This document shows positions 1 through 7,968 of a stretch of 64,000 nucleotides of DNA, piece by piece; position 1 is the first letter of the stretch, and every line of letters starts with the position of its first letter. The stretch is taken from positions 1,177,501 through 1,241,500 of the forward strand of contig NC_015703.1 in assembly GCF_000218895.1 (NCBI RefSeq), given 5' to 3'. The DNA is from Runella slithyformis DSM 19594 (GTDB lineage Bacteria > Bacteroidota > Bacteroidia > Cytophagales > Spirosomataceae). A model generated the notes under the pieces. The model was given only the letters and a program-made list of their open reading frames with translations, did no database searches and was not told the origin of the DNA. A program made the translations under genes and the position numbers.

Positions 1-692
1 GCATACAACGGTTGGTCTTTGGGGGCGTTTTTGGAAACCAATACAATGAACGTCGGCAGGTTTTTATTGTCTGAGCCCAGACCATAACTCACCCATGAGC
101 CAATCGACGGACGGCCCGGGAGTTGATTGCCTGTTTGAAAGAATGTAATGGCGGGGTCATGGTTAATGGCCTCTGAATGAATGGATTTTACCAGGCATAA
201 GTCATCAACGACCTGTGCTGTATACGGCAGTAATTCACTGATCCACGTCTGACTTTTGCCGTGTTGATTAAATTTATAGATCGAAGGCACTACAGGCAGG
301 GCACTCTGATTGGCGCTCATCCCCGTAAGCCGTTGCCCTTTCCGCACCGAATCAGGCAGGTTTTGGCCCGCCATTTCGTAGAGTTTGGGTTTATAATCAA
401 AGGTCTCAAACTGCGATGGGCCGCCGCTCATAAAGAGGTACACTACCCGTTTGGCTTTGGGGGCAATGTGCGGCAGTGCCTTCAGTATTTCTTCTTCAAA
501 ATTGGTCGAACTTTCCTCCTTTATGCCGGGAGAAGCCCCAAACAAATGCTTCGCACCAAACAGTGAGCCTACCGCCAGCGCGCCTAACCCCAACGAGGTT
601 TTGGTCAGGAAATGACGCCGGTCGAGGCGTTTGTTCAGCTCCTGAAAATCAGGAGTATGGAGTCTGAATTCGTCGTCGTGATGATGTGACAT
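1..692 (-). CDS. DUF1501 family exported protein (partial, C-terminus outside window)
   Basis: Only about 230 N-terminal residues are present; the gene reads leftward and is cut by base 1. I read the start as the ATG at 692-690. A hydrophilic N-terminus is followed by a twin-arginine-like motif (DRRHFLTKTS, about residues 24-33) and a small hydrophobic stretch, so Tat export is likely. The motif YLFMSGGPSQFETFDYKP just after it is typical of DUF1501 proteins, which are distantly related to sulfatases/alkaline phosphatases; their exact reaction is not established. In planctomycetes and some Bacteroidota this family is paired with a PSD1 protein, which is exactly the next gene upstream (783-3995), so the two are probably one operon. 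Confidence 0.85.
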   Translation of the reverse strand, partial: MSHHHDDEFRLHTPDFQELNKRLDRRHFLTKTSLGLGALAVGSLFGAKHLFGASPGIKEESSTNFEEEILKALPHIAPKAKRVVYLFMSGGPSQFETFDYKPKLYEMAGQNLPDSVRKGQRLTGMSANQSALPVVPSIYKFNQHGKSQTWISELLPYTAQVVDDLCLVKSIHSEAINHDPAITFFQTGNQLPGRPSIGSWVSYGLGSDNKNLPTFIVLVSKNAPKDQPLY

Positions 693-708
693 GGTGATAT
701 TTGGTTAA

Positions 709-780
709 CCCCACCCCTGCCCCTCCCCTGTGAGGGAGGGGTATGTTAAACTCCCTTCCCCTAACAGGGGAAGGGCTGGG
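709..780. repeat. Two adjacent GC-rich hairpins in the PSD1-DUF1501 gap
   Basis: The gap holds two strong stems. The first is CCCCTCCC/GGGAGGGG (720-727 with 734-741); the second is CCCTTCCCCT/AGGGGAAGGG (753-762 with 766-775, loop AAC). The outer flanks (CCCCACCCCTG and the complement of GGGCTGGGG) also pair roughly, so the whole block is one larger imperfect palindrome. It lies between two co-directional genes, so it may be an mRNA processing/attenuation element or a dispersed intergenic repeat rather than a simple terminator; there is no T-run. Confidence 0.6.
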
Positions 781-782
781 GA

Positions 783-3700
783 TTATCTCTTTGTTAAACT
801 TGCATCTGAATTTAAAATCGTGCTCGCTACCACGGCGTTGGCGGCAATGAGCGAAGCATCCAATGTGACATCGACCGTGTATTGCCCGGCCGTAAGCCAT
901 CCGTTCGTTTTCAACGGATTTGCTTTGAATTTTTGCCGTTGTGCCTGCTGTAAACTCACCAATAGCGCCACTTCTTTGGGCGACGGCCGCCGCCCGGTCA
1001 GCTTTCGATACACCGTTACAATGGCCTGTTTGGCATCGGGCATTTTGGCCATTTGCTCACCCATTACCTTAGCCGTTTCCACAAAGGTTGGGTCATTGAG
1101 CGTCACCAAGGCCTGCAACGGCGTATTGGTCTTCTGACGACGCACCACGCAAAAACTCCGCGAGGTGGCGTCAAACGTGGAAAGCGTGGGATTCGGAACA
1201 GCCCGTTTTGCCAGAATGTACAGGCTTCGCCGATACACGGCATCCCCCGAATCACGCACATAATTGGCGCTGTTGATTTGCCATAAACCTTCCGGCTGAT
1301 AGGGCTTTATGCTTACGCCTCCGATTTTAGGGTTCAATAATCCGCTCGCTGCGAGGGCATTATCCCTAATCATCTCGGCCGTAAGGCGATACGACGGCCC
1401 GTGCGACAGCCAGCGGTTCTCCGGGTCTTTTTCACGGGCTTCTTTCGATACGAATGATTCCTGTCGGTACGCCGCCGACATCACAATGAGCTTGTTTAAG
1501 TTTTTTACATCCCAACCGCTCTCTCTGAACGTCACCGCCAGCCAATCCAAGAGTTCTAAATGACTCGGCAGTTCGCCCTGATTCCCGAAATCTTCGGTGG
1601 TTTTGACCAATCCCGTTCCGAAGAAATTTTGCCACAACCGATTCACTGCCACTCTGGCCGTCAGCGGGTTATCTTCGTGGGTCAGCCATTGCGCCAATCC
1701 ATACCGATTTTTGGAAAACTCCTTCGGAAACGCCAAAATGGATTCGGGCGTATTGGGAAACACTTCTTCGCCCAAGGCATCGTAATTGCCGCGCAAAAGG
1801 ATATGGGCTTTTTTGCGTTTCGGCATTTCCTGCATCACCATCAGCTCTTTGACCTTTTCGGTGGAGTCGGCCAATGCGGAGCGCAATTGCTGCAATTTCT
1901 GCTGCTCCATAAGCGTATTCGGTTCAACCGCCGATAGATAATACTCCTTCAGATCGGCCAATTCGGCCGCCGAAAGTTGGGCTTTTGCTTTGGCCGCAAC
2001 GGCGTTCCAATTCGCTCTCTGTGCCAATTGCTTCAGTTCAAAAGGTGTCAATACCCGGTCATAAAAGGTGATGTCGTCCACTTTTCCGTCGGTAAAACCC
2101 CATCCGCGCCACCAGCCTCCGACCTGTATACCCGACTGCTCCCGCGACCGAAACAAAATATCTTTTTGGAGTTGGTCCATCGTCGTTTCCATGGCCAGCT
2201 CAGTGCCGTTCTGATACAGTCGAAAGCCCTGCGCCCGGGAAGAGCCATCGTAGGTAATGGTCAACTGAATCCAGGTATCCCGCGGAACCGATTGCTTCGA
2301 TACGCGCGTAATGGCGTTTGACGGCGCCACATGCGCCATGTTGAGTTCCAGCTTATTGTCTTTCAGATACAGATGCCAGCCCCTGAAATTATACAATCGC
2401 TCCGCCTGGCTTTTGTGGATGATAACGCCTTCTTTCAGATTTTTGGGAACGTTTATCCAAAGACCCACGCTGAACGGCTGTGATTTTCGATAAGCTCCCA
2501 CGCAATCCAGGTCCAGCCATACGTCGCCGTTGAGGGCCAAGGCTTTGCCGGTACTTCGGTCGGTAAAAGCGGGCATTTCTTCGCCGGTCTCGCGCAGCAT
2601 ACGGCCCGTTTGTTGGGGACTCACGCCGTTTTTTAAATTATTTTCAAAGCCAAAATGCGCTATCAACCCCGCTTTAGGAATGGCGTGTTTTGCTAATGTT
2701 TGGTGCCCATTGGCCGTCAGCCATTTTTCAAAGCCCGCTCCTGCATTGGCCTTCGTTTGGCTTACCACAGCTTCCTGCCTTTTCAGTTGAGTGTTGATAT
2801 AATGCAGTACTTTTTCCTGCTGAGGCGTGGGCAACTGCAACGTAGGCGAAGGCATGGCATCGTCCCACGAGATCTGTCCGGCTTCTTTTACGTTGTTAAA
2901 AAAACTGAACAGTTCGTAGTAATTCTTCTGCGAAATAGGGTCGTATTTGTGGTCGTGGCACTTGGCACAACCCACCGAAAGGCCCAAAAAGGCATCGCCG
3001 AAGGTGTTGGTCCGATCTACGACGTATTCCGTCTGAAACTCTTCTTCAATGATACCGCCCTCCAGGTTTTGCTGGTGATTACGGTTAAAGGCCGTCGCGA
3101 TGAGCATTTCTTTATTCGCCTTTGGCATTAAATCTCCCGCCAATTGCCAATGAATAAATTGATCGTACGGCATATTTTTGTTGAACGCGGCAATGACCCA
3201 ATCGCGGTACGGCGACATATCGCGCAGACGGTCGACGGTATAACCGTGTGAATCGGCAAAGCGGGCCAGATCCAGCCAATCCACGGCCATTTTTTCCCCA
3301 TAGTGCGGTGATTTCAGCAGGCGGTCCACCTGCTTTTCGTAAGCATTGGGAGACGTATCTTTCAGAAAAGCGTCGATTTCGGGCAACGTAGGCGGCAGCC
3401 CCGTCAAGTCCAGCGACAAACGACGGAGCAGGGTTTCCCTGTCAGCCATTTTCGCCGGCGATAATTTTTCTTCTTCGAGCTTTTTCAGGATAAAGTTATC
3501 GATCGGATTAATCACCCATTCTTCCTTTTTCACGTCAGGCACATCCGGCTTTTCAGCAGCCACAAACGACCAATGCGGCTTGTACTCGGCACCATCTTCT
3601 ATCCATTTTACGAGCACGGCCTTTTCCTGCGCCGTCAGGGTCAAATGCGAAGCGGGCGTAGGCATCATGTAGTCAGGATCCGCGGAAAGAATGCGGTGAA

Positions 3701-3995
3701 ACACCTCACTATCGTCCAAGTCGCCCGGGTCGATGGCTACTTTGTTGGGATTTTCGGGGAGGTTCGCAAACGCAAATTCGGCGATATCAAGCCGTAGCCC
3801 TGCCTTTTGTTTAGCTTTATCGGGACCGTGGCAGGCAAAGCATTTGTCAGACAAAATGGGTTTGACGTGCAGATTATAATCCAGTTCGTCGGGCAATTCT
3901 TTGTACGCCGCCGCTACCTCGTCCGGGAGTTCGGGCGAGCATCCAACGAGTGCCCAATATACAAACCCAACAAGCAGCAAATAACATCGAGACAT
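783..3995 (-). CDS. PSD1 / DUF1549-DUF1553 planctomycete-type cytochrome c domain lipoprotein with LamG insert
   Basis: 1070 residues. The N-terminus has a lipoprotein signal ending in LVGC (Cys19). A PSCyt1 domain follows with one haem-binding motif CFACH (Cys52, Cys55, His56), then a DUF1549 region (about 155-350, with a second CAKCH motif), a LamG/concanavalin-like domain (about 445-640) and a DUF1553/PSD1 domain to the end. Proteins of this architecture are common in Planctomycetes and scattered in Bacteroidota; they are thought to act in the periplasm or at the cell surface in polysaccharide or sulfated-glycan breakdown, but no reaction is proven. It sits just upstream of the DUF1501 gene on the same strand. 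The start ATG at 3995 gives a correct signal peptide. The family call is firm, the function open. Confidence 0.9.
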   Translation of the reverse strand: MSRCYLLLVGFVYWALVGCSPELPDEVAAAYKELPDELDYNLHVKPILSDKCFACHGPDKAKQKAGLRLDIAEFAFANLPENPNKVAIDPGDLDDSEVFHRILSADPDYMMPTPASHLTLTAQEKAVLVKWIEDGAEYKPHWSFVAAEKPDVPDVKKEEWVINPIDNFILKKLEEEKLSPAKMADRETLLRRLSLDLTGLPPTLPEIDAFLKDTSPNAYEKQVDRLLKSPHYGEKMAVDWLDLARFADSHGYTVDRLRDMSPYRDWVIAAFNKNMPYDQFIHWQLAGDLMPKANKEMLIATAFNRNHQQNLEGGIIEEEFQTEYVVDRTNTFGDAFLGLSVGCAKCHDHKYDPISQKNYYELFSFFNNVKEAGQISWDDAMPSPTLQLPTPQQEKVLHYINTQLKRQEAVVSQTKANAGAGFEKWLTANGHQTLAKHAIPKAGLIAHFGFENNLKNGVSPQQTGRMLRETGEEMPAFTDRSTGKALALNGDVWLDLDCVGAYRKSQPFSVGLWINVPKNLKEGVIIHKSQAERLYNFRGWHLYLKDNKLELNMAHVAPSNAITRVSKQSVPRDTWIQLTITYDGSSRAQGFRLYQNGTELAMETTMDQLQKDILFRSREQSGIQVGGWWRGWGFTDGKVDDITFYDRVLTPFELKQLAQRANWNAVAAKAKAQLSAAELADLKEYYLSAVEPNTLMEQQKLQQLRSALADSTEKVKELMVMQEMPKRKKAHILLRGNYDALGEEVFPNTPESILAFPKEFSKNRYGLAQWLTHEDNPLTARVAVNRLWQNFFGTGLVKTTEDFGNQGELPSHLELLDWLAVTFRESGWDVKNLNKLIVMSAAYRQESFVSKEAREKDPENRWLSHGPSYRLTAEMIRDNALAASGLLNPKIGGVSIKPYQPEGLWQINSANYVRDSGDAVYRRSLYILAKRAVPNPTLSTFDATSRSFCVVRRQKTNTPLQALVTLNDPTFVETAKVMGEQMAKMPDAKQAIVTVYRKLTGRRPSPKEVALLVSLQQAQRQKFKANPLKTNGWLTAGQYTVDVTLDASLIAANAVVASTILNSDASLTKR

Positions 3996-4115
3996 GGGGA
4001 CTTCTTTTTTTAAGTCTACAAAGTTAAAGTTTAATTATTTATTTGAATTATACAAACAAGGTAAAGATTTGCACAAATCCGACATTTTATCGTAACTTTC
4101 AATCCTTATAGATTT

Positions 4116-4215
4116 AAACACAAAGAACATAAAGAAGACTCAAAGGGCATTAAGAAAAATAGCTAAAAATCAACCCTTTGTGTTCGTTGTGATATTCTTG
4201 GTGAACTTTGCGGTT
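4116..4215. repeat. CAAAG-rich imperfect inverted repeat upstream of the AraC gene
   Basis: About 100 bases made of A-rich text with repeated CAAAG/AAAGAA words (4116-4155), then its approximate complement (4172-4215). The inner CAAAGGG (4141-4147) pairs exactly with CCCTTTG (4174-4180); outer arms pair with gaps. Similar elements are widespread in bacterial intergenic DNA. It lies between the PSD1 start (3995) and the AraC start (4236), so it could influence the AraC mRNA leader. The rest of the gap (3996-4115) is AT-rich with nothing I recognise. Confidence 0.45.
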
Positions 4216-4235
4216 AAAAACACTATCCGGTATTC

Positions 4236-5111
4236 ATGAACAAATTTGCCTTTAAATCCACCTTTTCATTGCTCAACGCCGATCATGTACAGTTGAACAA
4301 AAGCTGGAATTATAAGGACATTATCAGCCCTTTTTACCGCTTATATCTGATCAGCGAAGGGCACGGAACGCTCTGTAACGCCGCTCAGTCCATTGCTCTC
4401 GAAAGCGGCTATTTATACCTTATCCCGAGTTTTACCTCCTGCAGTTACGTTTGCCCCGAGCAGTTGACTCAGTATTATCTTCATATTTTGGAAGATTCTT
4501 CGGACGCAGCTTCCCTGTTTATCGCCAATCGAAAGATCATAAAAGTTCCTGCCTTTCCCGGCGATTTTATCCATTTCAAACGCCTGCTTGAATTAAATCC
4601 CGAGCGAGGTTTACTCAAATCCGAGAATCCCGAAGACTACGAAAAGCAGCCCGTTATTCAGGAATTTCAGCAACTCAACAACCGTTTATCACTGTCGGCT
4701 TATGTGGAAACCCAAGGAATTATTCTACAGTTAATTTCCCGTTTTTTGGATACGGCCTATTTTCAGCCGGAACCCATCAATACCATTCCATTCAAAATAG
4801 CGGAATCCATTCGTTACATCCAAACGCACCTGCATACGAACCTGACGGTTGAACAATTGGCCGAAAAAGCGCACCAAAGTCCCGATTATTTTTCCGGAAT
4901 TTTCAAGAAGAACACAGGAGAACGACCCTTAGCCTACATTCAGCTCAAACGGATCGAACGCGCACAATTTCTGATGATCACTTCAGATCTGACCCTTACT
5001 GAAATTGCCACCGAAACAGGCTTTGAAAGTTTGGCTTATTTCTCAAGAATGTTCAAAAAAGTGACAGGCCAACCGCCGAGTGTGTATCGAAAAAATAATC
5101 GCAGGGTGTAG
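4236..5111 (+). CDS. AraC-family transcriptional regulator
   Basis: 291 residues. The N-terminal ~170 residues look like a cupin-type AraC sensing domain (the stretch LYLISEGHGTL and a glycine-rich turn around residues 36-60). The C-terminal ~100 residues hold two helix-turn-helix motifs (NLTVEQLAEKAHQSPDYFSGIFKK and the signature LTEIATETGFESLAYFSRMF region). Proteins of this class usually control neighbouring carbohydrate or stress genes when a small ligand binds the N-terminal domain. It stands alone, divergent from the PSD1/DUF1501 pair and convergent with a methyltransferase; regulation of the PSD1 pair is possible but only a guess from position. No ligand can be named. Confidence 0.9.
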   Translation: MNKFAFKSTFSLLNADHVQLNKSWNYKDIISPFYRLYLISEGHGTLCNAAQSIALESGYLYLIPSFTSCSYVCPEQLTQYYLHILEDSSDAASLFIANRKIIKVPAFPGDFIHFKRLLELNPERGLLKSENPEDYEKQPVIQEFQQLNNRLSLSAYVETQGIILQLISRFLDTAYFQPEPINTIPFKIAESIRYIQTHLHTNLTVEQLAEKAHQSPDYFSGIFKKNTGERPLAYIQLKRIERAQFLMITSDLTLTEIATETGFESLAYFSRMFKKVTGQPPSVYRKNNRRV

Positions 5112-5153
5112 TGTGCATTGTCAATTGCAGGCCCTCTCAGAGTAACAAACGGG

Positions 5154-5909
5154 TCATTTCCAACACACATACACGTCCTCATCCGCCATGAGGCCGTAGC
5201 GTTTCGATTCCAATTCTTTTACATAATTGCTCACTTCTACGCGAAAGCCGGCAGCGGCAAGGCGGTGGCGGTAGTCGAGGCCATAGCGACGGACGTGCTG
5301 ATGCGCCCCCGCGATGCGTTTACGCTCATCGGGACTGAGGTCTTTGGTCTCGACGGTGGCGGGAAGATGATTGTTTACGGCTCCCTGAATGATGGCGTAG
5401 CCGTTGGGCTTGAGCACGCGGTAAATCTCGCGCATGCCGAGGGCATCGTCAGGAACAAGTTCAAAGACGTGATTGCAGATAACAACGTCGAAAGTATTGT
5501 CAGGAAATTTAATATCTGTCACCGACATGACGTGGTCGGGCATGACCCCGATGGCGTCGATGTAAGTGGTCATCAAATCGGCCGTTTCGTAGTGCAGCTT
5601 CGGAAAGGTTCGGATAACGTCATGCAGGCATTTTTCAGGGGCGAAGTGCAGGATTCGTTTTTCCCCCTCAAAAAAGTCGGTTTTGTTTTTCAGGTACAGA
5701 TACACCAATCGATGCCGTTCGAGTGATTTGCAGGTGTAACACAGCGCATTGGGGCGATTGAAAGGCAAAAACCGGCTGTAGGTGCTGCCGCAGATCGGGC
5801 ATTCGACATTGTTACCTAAGCTATAGACAGCGGCTCGGGCTGCAGCCTGAACCGCCCTGAGTTTTTTGCGGCCCGACGGACCGACCATATTTTTGAGAAG
5901 TGATTTCAA
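5154..5909 (-). CDS. SAM-dependent methyltransferase with N-terminal zinc-ribbon-like segment
   Basis: 251 residues. An N-terminal CPICGSTYSRFLPF...CYTC segment (about residues 38-62) supplies two CxxC pairs that resemble a zinc knuckle. It is followed by a class I methyltransferase core: VIRTFPKLHYETAD near the SAM-binding region, then FPDNTFDVVICNHVFELV and MREIYRVLKPNGYAII, the usual Methyltransf_11 motifs IV-VI. Such proteins are often found in polysaccharide or lipid modification, but the substrate cannot be told here. Convergent with the AraC gene, 42 bp away; no clear terminator between them. Confidence 0.85.
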   Translation of the reverse strand: MKSLLKNMVGPSGRKKLRAVQAAARAAVYSLGNNVECPICGSTYSRFLPFNRPNALCYTCKSLERHRLVYLYLKNKTDFFEGEKRILHFAPEKCLHDVIRTFPKLHYETADLMTTYIDAIGVMPDHVMSVTDIKFPDNTFDVVICNHVFELVPDDALGMREIYRVLKPNGYAIIQGAVNNHLPATVETKDLSPDERKRIAGAHQHVRRYGLDYRHRLAAAGFRVEVSNYVKELESKRYGLMADEDVYVCWK

Positions 5910-5947
5910 AGGAGAAGTGATTACATGAGAGGGGCTTGAAGGATGAA

Positions 5948-6370
5948 TTAGATTTTTCTCAAAAATTCATCAAACAGTAACATTTTTCTAAACCCACTTT
6001 TGCGAGCATAAGTGTATAACGGTATATCTCGTGTCAGCAAAACAATGTCCAATTGCATTGCCAACGCAACGTAACTAAGGTCTTTTTCATCGACCCCTTC
6101 CACTAAGTTTCGGGCTTTTTGGAGCACCTCGGGTTCCAAAATATATCTTGGCAGAAACGTAATTTCTCTAAGTACGGAATACGTCCACTGCCGTAACTCC
6201 TGCGTGCTCAACTTTGTTTTATGCTGAATTACACTGCTGTACTTATCAATTTCAACAAGGGCAAAATCGGGGCAGATAAATTGATAATGATGCAGAATCG
6301 GTCGGTAGGAAGATTTGCCGGAGATGAGAATACTCATCAGGATATTTGCATCTATGACAAAATCCGACAT
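5948..6370 (-). CDS. PIN-domain toxin (VapC-like ribonuclease)
   Basis: 140 residues. The acidic residues expected of a PIN nuclease are in place: Asp7 (VIDANI), Glu40 (ALVEID), Asp94/Asp97 (GVDEKD) and Asp115 (LLTRDIPLY). The fold would bind Mg2+/Mn2+ and cut RNA. Its ATG overlaps the stop codon of the upstream small gene by one base (TAATG), the standard arrangement of a translationally coupled toxin-antitoxin operon. It is close to the 'PIN domain, DUF/VapC-like' group rather than to any typed VapC I can name, and its RNA target is unknown. Confidence 0.85.
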   Translation of the reverse strand: MSDFVIDANILMSILISGKSSYRPILHHYQFICPDFALVEIDKYSSVIQHKTKLSTQELRQWTYSVLREITFLPRYILEPEVLQKARNLVEGVDEKDLSYVALAMQLDIVLLTRDIPLYTYARKSGFRKMLLFDEFLRKI

Positions 6371-6594
6371 TAAACAGAATAGTTAGATTTTTCCTGTTGC
6401 CAGGCCAACTCCCGCGCCACTTGCCATTGCGGATCATTGGTAAGGTCAAATTCAGAAGTATCTTCTAAAATTTCTTTAGCCGCCGTACGCAATTGAAGTT
6501 TTGTCAACCACTCCTGAAGTGATCTTTCGATTTCCGTTTTACCGAGAGCGTTTAAGAGGCTTTCTTCGATGGTTATCGTGAGCTGAGTTGCCAT
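6370..6594 (-). CDS. Antitoxin of the PIN-domain toxin-antitoxin pair
   Basis: About 74 residues from the ATG at 6594 (an upstream ATG at 6618 would add eight residues; I prefer the shorter form because MATQLTITIEESLL looks like a ribbon-helix-helix beta strand at a normal N-terminus). The C-terminal part, rich in acidic and tryptophan residues (LTNDPQWQVARELAWQQEKS), probably wraps the toxin. Located immediately upstream of, and one base overlapping, the PIN gene. Antitoxins of this sort usually bind the toxin and repress their own operon. No sequence family beyond 'small RHH-like' can be named. Confidence 0.7.
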   Translation of the reverse strand: MATQLTITIEESLLNALGKTEIERSLQEWLTKLQLRTAAKEILEDTSEFDLTNDPQWQVARELAWQQEKSNYSV

Positions 6595-6685
6595 ATCTTT
6601 ACACGTTGTTTTAAGCAAAGATAGCTAAAATAGCTGTATTCTCAGTACCGGCATTTGGTAGAGCAACGCTTTTATAAACCGGTAA

Positions 6686-6716
6686 CCGGGGTCAAATTCA
6701 GAAAATTTGACCCCGG
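6686..6716. repeat. Perfect 13-bp inverted repeat (GGGGTCAAATT type)
   Basis: CCGGGGTCAAATT (6686-6698), loop CAGAA, AATTTGACCCCGG (6704-6716). It lies between the isomerase gene (ends 6726) and the toxin-antitoxin operon. No long T-run on either strand, so it is not a textbook terminator. The same GGGGTCAAATT word is known to me as part of dispersed palindromic repeats in other genomes, but I see only this copy here. Confidence 0.55.
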
Positions 6717-6725
6717 TCAAATATA

Positions 6726-7655
6726 CTAAATCGTAAAGCTATCTGACTCGATATAAGCTTTGATCAGCGCTTCTTCGCCTTCTTTGCCCGGCTTGGAGTT
6801 GCCGTGTTCCATCCCGAAAATGAAGTTTTGGTTGTTGGCCTTCATCTTGGTGTAGATGTGTTTGAATACATTCTTATAATTGATCTCTCCCGTGGTGGGT
6901 TCTTTACGGCCCGGATTATCGCCGATCTGGAAATAGCCGATCTCGCTCCAGCACCAGTCAATATGCGGAATGATGTGCCCTTCGGTCTTTTGCATGTGGT
7001 AAATATCAAACAGAATTTTACACGCGGGGCTGTTGACGGCACGGCAGATCTCGTAGGTCTGATCGGAGGTTTGCAGAAACAGGTTGGGACTGTCGCTGAG
7101 CGGTTCCAGCACCATGGTCAAACCATGCGGGGCCAAAATATCGGCTCCGCGACGCAGGGCGTCAATGACGTGGCCGGTTTGGATACCGATGGGGAGGTTG
7201 CGTTCAAAATCGCCGGGCACGACGGTCATCCATTTGGCGTTGCAACGCTTGGCGGTTTCGACGGCGCGTTTGCAGCCATCCAGAAAAATATCCACGTGTG
7301 CCTGCTTGCCGGCAGCCAGCGTATTTTGAGAATTGCCGCCTTTGTCTACCACAAAAACGCCCATGGTCATGCCCAATTTCGCCAATGTTTCACCGATCTT
7401 GGTTTGCATCTCCGGCGGTTTTGACATCATACCGTTGTCTTCCAGGGCTGTAAAACCCATGTCGGCCATGAATTTGAGCTGGTCGATCGGGTCTTTGCCG
7501 GCGCTGTTGCTGAACATTCCGAAGTGAGGGGCATACGCCAGTTTAAAGTTATTTTTTGCCATCGGAACGGCCGTATTGGAAGCGGCGGCAGCACCGCCAA
7601 CCAACGTGGCTCCCGAAGCCGTAAGGGCAGATTTTACAAAATCGCGACGAAACAT
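6726..7655 (-). CDS. Tat-exported sugar phosphate isomerase/epimerase-like (hydroxypyruvate isomerase-like) TIM-barrel protein
   Basis: 309 residues from the ATG at 7655; a longer reading from 7718 would put 21 non-signal residues in front of MFRRDFVKSALTASG, so I reject it. The twin-arginine motif (RRDFVK) and the following alanine-rich stretch indicate Tat export. The body is an AP-endonuclease-2/xylose-isomerase-like TIM barrel: MADMGFTALEDN, VVPGDFERNLPIG, LTMVLEPLSDSPN and LFDIYHMQKTEGHIIPHI carry the metal-binding Glu/Asp/His residues of this superfamily; closest in style to hydroxypyruvate isomerases. Many Cytophagales genomes hold exported paralogues of unknown substrate. No adjacent sugar operon is visible. 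Confidence 0.85.
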   Translation of the reverse strand: MFRRDFVKSALTASGATLVGGAAAASNTAVPMAKNNFKLAYAPHFGMFSNSAGKDPIDQLKFMADMGFTALEDNGMMSKPPEMQTKIGETLAKLGMTMGVFVVDKGGNSQNTLAAGKQAHVDIFLDGCKRAVETAKRCNAKWMTVVPGDFERNLPIGIQTGHVIDALRRGADILAPHGLTMVLEPLSDSPNLFLQTSDQTYEICRAVNSPACKILFDIYHMQKTEGHIIPHIDWCWSEIGYFQIGDNPGRKEPTTGEINYKNVFKHIYTKMKANNQNFIFGMEHGNSKPGKEGEEALIKAYIESDSFTI

Positions 7656-7736
7656 AGGTATGTCGTTTGGAAAGTTTGAGTGAATAGACAATTTGACTGT
7701 TAAAGCATAACAAGGCAAGTTTCTAACCGAAACAAA

Positions 7737-7934
7737 TTACTGCCCCCGCTGACTTTGCAAAGCGCTTTTGATGTCGGCCAACAATTCTTTGATTTCATGA
7801 AGTACCGCAGCATTATCCGCAGGAGGGTGATCTCGATAAAGGTAATGAAAATACAAAGCCTGCGTTGAGCTCATGTAAGGCTTGACCGGCTCATTGAATT
7901 GAGCTTTGTACAAAGGTTTGTCGAACGTTTCCAC
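7737..7934 (-). CDS. Small hypothetical protein downstream of the histidine kinase
   Basis: A possible 65-residue product starting with GTG at 7934, or 45 residues from the ATG at 7874. An in-frame stop lies a few codons before the GTG. The sequence is soluble and helical at the C-terminus (VLHEIKELLADIKSALQSQRGQ), which looks like a small helical adaptor, but I recognise no family. It follows the kinase gene by 34 bp on the same strand. The opposite-strand alternatives here are worse, so I keep it at low confidence. Confidence 0.35.
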   Translation of the reverse strand: METFDKPLYKAQFNEPVKPYMSSTQALYFHYLYRDHPPADNAAVLHEIKELLADIKSALQSQRGQ

Positions 7935-7968
7935 GGGTATGATTGGGGTTTAGTAAATCCGAGAGGTA

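Noticed and set aside
5118-5726. Forward frame of 202 codons opposite the methyltransferase
   Set aside because: Antisense shadow of a gene with clear methyltransferase motifs; no start context or recognisable sequence.
6804-7424. Forward frame of 206 codons opposite the exported isomerase
   Set aside because: Antisense shadow; composition mirrors the reverse gene.
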